Source of the DNA: an uncultured beta proteobacterium
Lineage (GTDB): Bacteria > Pseudomonadota > Gammaproteobacteria > Burkholderiales > Burkholderiaceae
Assembly: GCA_903938955.1 (NCBI GenBank)
Contig: CAJAFJ010000274.1
Span: 1 to 29,186, forward strand
Reading direction: 5' to 3'
Length of the DNA stretch: 29,186 nucleotides
Shown here: positions 25,177 to 29,186 of the stretch, one piece after another
Layout: every line of letters begins with the position of its first letter
Position numbering within the stretch: position 1 is the first letter of the stretch
Notes under the pieces: model-generated
Seen by the model: only the letters and a program-made list of their open reading frames with translations
What the model was told of the DNA's origin: nothing
Databases searched by the model: none
Position numbers and translations under genes: made by a program

Positions 25177-26055
25177 ATGAAACCTATCAGTCGAATGTTA
25201 CGTGCTCTGTGCCTCTGCGCTGTTGTATCCGCGTCCTTTTCGCCTTCTTTTTCCCAGCAGTCCGCCTCGGCTGTTGCCAGCAAGGACAGTCAAGACACGG
25301 CCCGCACGCAGGAGATGCTGGACCGTGCCGTGGCGTATTACAAGAAAAACGGCCAACAAGCCTTGGCCGCGTTCTCTCGTGCTGGCGAATTCCTGGATGG
25401 TGAACTGTATATCTACGTGCTTGACAGCAAGGGTGTGATGTTGGCAAGTGGTGGCCCGTCTGTCACTTTGGTCGGGCGCAATGTTCTCGATCTCAAGGAT
25501 CCAGAGGGCAAACCCTTTATCAGGGAGATCGTGGACCTGGCAAAAACCAAAGGTGGCGGCGCGGTTGAGTACCGCTGGCTCAATAGGGCGCATGGCGCGG
25601 TAGAGCGTAAGGTCGCCTACTTTAAACAGGTCGATGATTCGATCGTGGTCGTTGGTCAGTACATTCCGCGCGCCACAGCGCAAGAAGCTAAAGCACTATT
25701 GGTTAAGGCGGTTGACGCAGTGAAGCAGGAGGGGCCGAAGTCATTCAAACGTTTCAACAGCTTGAATGGCGGCTTTGTTCAAGACGATCTCTATGTTTTT
25801 GTAGTGGGTATGAATGACATGCTCATGCATGCGCACGGGGCTATGCCCCGTCTCGTCAACCGCCAAGTGAAAGATTTGAAAGATGCCAATGGCAAACTTA
25901 TCATTCAGGACATGGTTCGCATTGCACGCGCCAAAGGACGAGGTGAAGTGAACTACACCTGGCTGAATCCGGTGACCAATCAGAAAGAGCGTAAAACCAG
26001 CTATGTACAAAAGGTCGGCGATGAAATGGTCGCAGTGGGTTATTACCAACGTTAA
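25177..26055 (+). CDS. Exported protein with two tandem Cache domains
   Basis: A 292-residue protein with a signal peptide (to about residue 32) followed by two similar units at about 45-155 and 165-290. Each unit has a helix, an LYxxV strand (LDGELYIYVLDSKG; VQDDLYVFVVGMND), a VGRNVLDLKD or VNRQVKDLKD loop, a second helix, a Trp-Leu-Asn hairpin and a final VVVGQY or VAVGYY strand. These are Cache-2-like sensor modules, normally the ligand-binding part of chemoreceptors and kinases, but here there is no membrane anchor or signalling domain. It may be a free periplasmic binding protein. AAGGAAA before the ATG supports this start. It follows the ligase by 90 bases with its own candidate promoter. 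Ligand unknown. Confidence 0.85.
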   Translation: MKPISRMLRALCLCAVVSASFSPSFSQQSASAVASKDSQDTARTQEMLDRAVAYYKKNGQQALAAFSRAGEFLDGELYIYVLDSKGVMLASGGPSVTLVGRNVLDLKDPEGKPFIREIVDLAKTKGGGAVEYRWLNRAHGAVERKVAYFKQVDDSIVVVGQYIPRATAQEAKALLVKAVDAVKQEGPKSFKRFNSLNGGFVQDDLYVFVVGMNDMLMHAHGAMPRLVNRQVKDLKDANGKLIIQDMVRIARAKGRGEVNYTWLNPVTNQKERKTSYVQKVGDEMVAVGYYQR

Positions 26056-26171
26056 TCTGACCCGTCTATCTATACGGTTGTCAACTACTTCGAGAGTGAC
26101 TGGTATTTGCTGCAATGGCTGATATAACGAGAAATTTGCAGCGCAGGTTCAGGGATTGGTGTTTACCCATA

Positions 26172-26191
26172 CAGCAAGAGATGACTTGCTG
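26172..26191. terminator. Inverted repeat between the Cache and LysR genes
   Basis: CAGCAAG at 26172-26178 pairs exactly with CTTGCTG at 26185-26191 across a six-base loop. It lies between two convergent stop codons. There is no T-run on either strand, so it is only a possible weak terminator. Confidence 0.3.
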
Positions 26192-26229
26192 AAAAATAGC
26201 CTAACGCTCATAACTGGGGCGCCTACAGC

Positions 26230-27126
26230 TCAACTTGCCAAGGTCGCTTTGAACTCCTGAATGACGACTAAAAAAGCTTGCAGTATGGCGGACTGATCAT
26301 CTTTTCGGTGAATACAACTCAGGTCCACGTGTGTGGGGAATGTGTTTGAGAATGGACGGTACACCACGCCTGGCAGCTTCAGCGTGATGGCAGATTTAGG
26401 CACGATCGACATACCGAAGCCACCCGCCACCAGCGCAACGCCGGTGACAGCGTCACCCACCACTTGCGATATCTCCGGCGTGAATCCCATCGTGCTGCAA
26501 AGTTCAATCACCTTGTCCACGAAGTTAGGGCGATCCCCTCCGGGGAACAGAACCAGGGGTTGCTTTTCTAAATCTATAAAAGAAACAGACGCTTGTTGAC
26601 TCAGTGGATGGTCTTCATTCACCGCCAAATAAAGAGCTTCGTTAATCAGCAACAGGTTTTCGATGTCCGGATGTACGAGTGGCATGCGATGAAAACCGAT
26701 GGTGATTCGTTTTTGTCGAAGTGCTTCAATTTGCTCGCCCTTGGTCATCGTGTGCAAGATGACTTTGACATCAGGATGGGTGTAGCGGAATAACTGCAGC
26801 AACTGGGGGATGACGCTCAGGATCCCGGTACCAAAGATACCGATGTCAAGCCGCCCCAATTTTCCTTGACCCGCACGCACCGTCCGTTCGATGGCTTGCT
26901 CCATCAGATAGCGAATGTTGCGTGCTTCTGCCAAAAACATGTCGCCTGCTTGCGTTAATTCCACCCCTCGGGGTGTACGCACAAACAACTGGACATTCAG
27001 TTCTTGTTCCAACTGCTGAATTTGTCGTGTGAGCGGTGGTTGGGAAATATGCAGGCGCAGTGCTGCACGTCCAATGTTCAGTTCTTCAGCGACAACGATG
27101 AAAGATTTGAGATGTCGAATATCCAT
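26230..27126 (-). CDS. LysR-family transcriptional regulator
   Basis: A 298-residue DNA-binding regulator. The N-terminal winged helix-turn-helix is typical (MDIRHLKSFIVVAEELNIG, then AALRLHISQPPLTRQIQQLE), followed by a linker helix and a two-lobed effector domain (LDIGIFGTGILSVIPQLLQL, then VALVAGGFGMSIVPKS). It resembles the CatR/BenM side of the family, which often respond to aromatic acids, but the effector here is unknown. The ATG at 27126 is preferred to a TTG at 27138 because GGAG lies six bases before it. It is transcribed away from the DUF1302 gene, so that gene and its own promoter are the most likely targets. The five-copy motif of the catabolic promoters is not seen next to it. 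Confidence 0.92.
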   Translation of the reverse strand: MDIRHLKSFIVVAEELNIGRAALRLHISQPPLTRQIQQLEQELNVQLFVRTPRGVELTQAGDMFLAEARNIRYLMEQAIERTVRAGQGKLGRLDIGIFGTGILSVIPQLLQLFRYTHPDVKVILHTMTKGEQIEALRQKRITIGFHRMPLVHPDIENLLLINEALYLAVNEDHPLSQQASVSFIDLEKQPLVLFPGGDRPNFVDKVIELCSTMGFTPEISQVVGDAVTGVALVAGGFGMSIVPKSAITLKLPGVVYRPFSNTFPTHVDLSCIHRKDDQSAILQAFLVVIQEFKATLAS

Positions 27127-27465
27127 GTTTCGCTCCAAAACAGTGTTCTTGCCCCAACGCGGTCACAGCGGAAATGACATGCGCCGACGGCATGAATGAG
27201 GTGCTTTTAAATCTTTTTCAAGTATAGATGGTGACTGAAAACACTTTGTGGTGACGTTCTAAAACGCACTTATTTCACCCTCGCTTCATTGGCAATACAT
27301 GAATACCCTAATACCAAATAAGTATGGGCCAATGGTTTTCATAGTATTGGACTGCAACTCTCCTGCTGCGTAAATTACGCCTTCTGAACTCGGCGGTTGC
27401 TGCTTGGCACGACGGCGCAACGGCGGTTTGGAGTACGTCAATAAGTCGAAATTTAGGAGCAGCAG
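27127..27465. promoter_or_regulatory. Divergent promoter region between the LysR and DUF1302 genes
   Basis: This 339-base stretch has no gene. It is visibly more A+T-rich than the catabolic genes. It holds CATTGGC (27287-27293) with its inverted copy at 27328-27334, and a perfect hyphenated palindrome GCGTAA-A-TTACGC at 27368-27380. Either could bind the LysR protein. AGGAG at 27455-27459 is the ribosome site of the DUF1302 gene. No convincing -35/-10 pair was identified. Confidence 0.5.
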
Positions 27466-29186
27466 ATGGAAAAAAATAGCAGCATTCGACACGCCAAAAG
27501 TAATCCGGTAGCGCGCCATGTATGCGCTGCCATGGGCATACTGCTGGGTGGTGTCGGTGTCATTGGATCAGCCTACGCCGTTGGGATTGAAACCGAAAAC
27601 CCGGACCTCAAAATGTCGTGGGACAACACGTTCAAGTACAGCGCAGGCTGGCGTGTGGCGGACGTGGATAGCAAGATTGCGGACAACTCGATTGGGCCTC
27701 AGATAAACACCAATGATGGTGATCTGAACTTCAAAAAAGGCGCGATGATTTCCAACCGCGTGGATTGGTTATCCGAGTTCGATCTGCGCTACAAGAAAAA
27801 CTTCGGTCTGCGTGTCAGTGGTGCTGCGTGGTATGACGATGTTTACAACCGCAGCAATGACAACGCTGGTGCCATGGGGGGTGCGTTGGTCAATTCCACG
27901 TCGGTGCCCTACAACCAGTTCACGGATGCCACGCGCGACATACATGGCCGCAAGGCTGAAATTCAGGATGCTTTTGTCTACGGCAGTTTCGCGCCGAATG
28001 ATATGAACGTGAATGTCAAGCTGGGGCAGTTCACCCAGCTTTATGGTGAAAGCCTTTTCTTCGGTTACAACGGTATTGCGGGGGCGCAGACGCCGCTTGA
28101 TTTGGCGCGGGCGCTGTCAGTGCCCAATTCGCAGTTCAAGGAAGTAGCGATGCCGGTGAAGCAGCTGTCGGCCCAGGTCCAGATCAATCCCGGGCTGACC
28201 GTCGGTGCGTACTACCAGTTTGAGTGGAAGAAAAACCGTCTTCCGGGGGTTGGCAGCTACTTCAGTTTTGCTGACTTTACCGATGCGGGTGGTGAGAATC
28301 TCTTGCTGGGTGATATCCCGAATGGCCCCTCGGCTGCCTCGGTTCATCGTGGCGAGGACTTGAAGGCCAGTGATTCTGGCCAGGGCGGCGCCCAGTTGAA
28401 ATTCAAGTCCGGGGATACCGAGTACGGCCTCTATGTTGCTCAATTCCACGACAAGATGCCGCAGTTTTACGCGCGTCCAGGCGTGAACGCCATTGGTGGC
28501 GTGAATTCCATTGGCGGGCCGGACATCGGCGACTACGTGATGGTCTATGGGGAAAAGATCAAAACTTACGGTGCCAGTTTCAGCACGCTGCTTGGTGAAA
28601 CCAATGTGGCGGGCGAGCTTTCGGTTCGCATCAACCAGCCTCTGATGGCCATTGGTAACGCCATGATCGTAGGTGCCACCGCTAACGGCAATAACAACCC
28701 GGCCTATCCGGTGGGCGATACGCTGCACCTCAATATGTCGGCAATCACGGTGTTGGGTGCCAGTCCGTTGTGGCAGGGTGCCAGCTTCGTCGGTGAATTC
28801 GCTTACAACCAGCGGATGAAGATTACCAAGAATGAAGCTGCACTTGATCCAATGGCGACGCAAAGCGCCAGCGCCATCCAGTTGGTGTTCCAGCCGGAAT
28901 ACTTCCAGGTGCTGCCGGGACTCGACCTTCAGGTGCCAATAGGCCTGTCATACGGCGTCAGCGGTCGATCGTCGGTGGCAGGTGTGGGTTCACTGATGCC
29001 TTCAGAAGGCAATGGCAACATTAGCCTGGGCATTAAGGCAGATTACCAAAAGACTTGGCAAGCGAGCCTCAACTACACCCATTACTTTGGGAATCGGGGT
29101 TCAGTGATCAAGTACAACGCCCCCGCACCGACGCTTTCCTACGATAACTTCCATGGCGACCGGGATTTCATCTCCTTGTCGATCCA
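27466..29186 (+). CDS. DUF1302 outer-membrane protein, 3' end outside window
   Basis: The first 573 codons of a DUF1302 protein are present and the frame is still open at the end of the window. A signal peptide (about residues 1-39: GILLGGVGVIGSAYA, then VG) is followed by a beta-barrel-like sequence of alternating polar and aromatic residues: MSWDNTFKYSAGWRV, ISNRVDWLSEFDLRY, VNVKLGQFTQLYGESLFFGY, and repeated GAYYQFEWKK-type strands. DUF1302 proteins are thought to be outer-membrane channels or receptors for hydrophobic substrates. They often neighbour DUF1329, MMPL/RND and Ycf48-like genes, the last two of which occur at 5-8.4 kb here. ATG 27466 is preceded by AGGAG. A DUF1329 gene may follow beyond the window, which is a prediction only. 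Confidence 0.9.
   Translation, partial: MEKNSSIRHAKSNPVARHVCAAMGILLGGVGVIGSAYAVGIETENPDLKMSWDNTFKYSAGWRVADVDSKIADNSIGPQINTNDGDLNFKKGAMISNRVDWLSEFDLRYKKNFGLRVSGAAWYDDVYNRSNDNAGAMGGALVNSTSVPYNQFTDATRDIHGRKAEIQDAFVYGSFAPNDMNVNVKLGQFTQLYGESLFFGYNGIAGAQTPLDLARALSVPNSQFKEVAMPVKQLSAQVQINPGLTVGAYYQFEWKKNRLPGVGSYFSFADFTDAGGENLLLGDIPNGPSAASVHRGEDLKASDSGQGGAQLKFKSGDTEYGLYVAQFHDKMPQFYARPGVNAIGGVNSIGGPDIGDYVMVYGEKIKTYGASFSTLLGETNVAGELSVRINQPLMAIGNAMIVGATANGNNNPAYPVGDTLHLNMSAITVLGASPLWQGASFVGEFAYNQRMKITKNEAALDPMATQSASAIQLVFQPEYFQVLPGLDLQVPIGLSYGVSGRSSVAGVGSLMPSEGNGNISLGIKADYQKTWQASLNYTHYFGNRGSVIKYNAPAPTLSYDNFHGDRDFISLSI

Noticed and set aside
27404..27420. Possible sigma54 promoter (TTGGCACG followed by GCGCAA) before the DUF1302 gene
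   Set aside because: The GG and GC dinucleotides are nine bases apart instead of ten and the -12 element lacks the TTGC core.
1..29186. Insertion sequences, CRISPR arrays, tRNA or rRNA genes, phage genes
   Set aside because: No transposase or integrase frame, no regularly spaced repeats and no tRNA-like or rRNA-like sequence was recognised by reading.

Overview
The window reads as a chromosomal segment of a betaproteobacterium, most likely of the Burkholderiales. This rests on a moderately high G+C content, the family mix (DUF1302 outer-membrane protein, MMPL/RND permease with a Ycf48-like partner, LysR and MCP types) and gene layouts resembling the testosterone (tes) genes of Comamonas. The genus cannot be fixed from sequence alone.

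Most of the window (about 1.7-25.1 kb) is a catabolic locus of steroid type. It is built around two divergent promoters, at about 8430-8598 and 16765-16953. From the first, a leftward operon encodes a Ycf48-like beta-propeller, an MMPL/RND permease, a DUF1254/DUF1214 protein, an exported metallo-beta-lactamase-fold hydrolase and a SnoaL-like protein. A rightward operon encodes a thiolase-fold protein without the catalytic cysteines, a DUF35-MaoC fusion and an MFS transporter. From the second, a leftward operon encodes a flavin reductase with a MarR-like tail, a meta-cleavage-product hydrolase, a 2-hydroxydienoate hydratase, an acylating aldehyde dehydrogenase and a hydroxy-oxoacid aldolase. 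A rightward operon encodes an HsaA-type flavin monooxygenase, a KstD-type dehydrogenase, a second ketosteroid-dehydrogenase-like flavoprotein with the Tyr-x-Ser signature of the delta4-(5alpha) type, an SDR, a KshB-type reductase and an acyl-CoA ligase.

Together the genes suggest this route: uptake; ring desaturation by the two flavoproteins and the SDR; 9alpha-hydroxylation with an unlinked oxygenase; hydroxylation of the resulting phenol; meta cleavage by an unlinked dioxygenase; hydrolysis; and breakdown of the dienoate fragment to pyruvate plus an acyl-CoA. The ligase and the thiolase/DUF35-MaoC pair would handle side-chain or C/D-ring acyl-CoA intermediates. Two expected enzymes, the extradiol dioxygenase and the KshA oxygenase, are absent from the window.

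The most notable non-coding signal is a motif of the form TRGTCC-N4-GGACGATG. It occurs five times, only in the two divergent promoters as far as I could see, with copies facing each of the four operons. It looks like the operator of one regulator controlling the whole locus, and no obvious gene for that regulator is present here.

The flanks are different. On the left is a 5'-truncated methyl-accepting chemotaxis protein. On the right are an exported double-Cache protein, a LysR regulator and a divergent DUF1302 gene that runs off the window. No rRNA, tRNA, insertion sequence or CRISPR array was seen.
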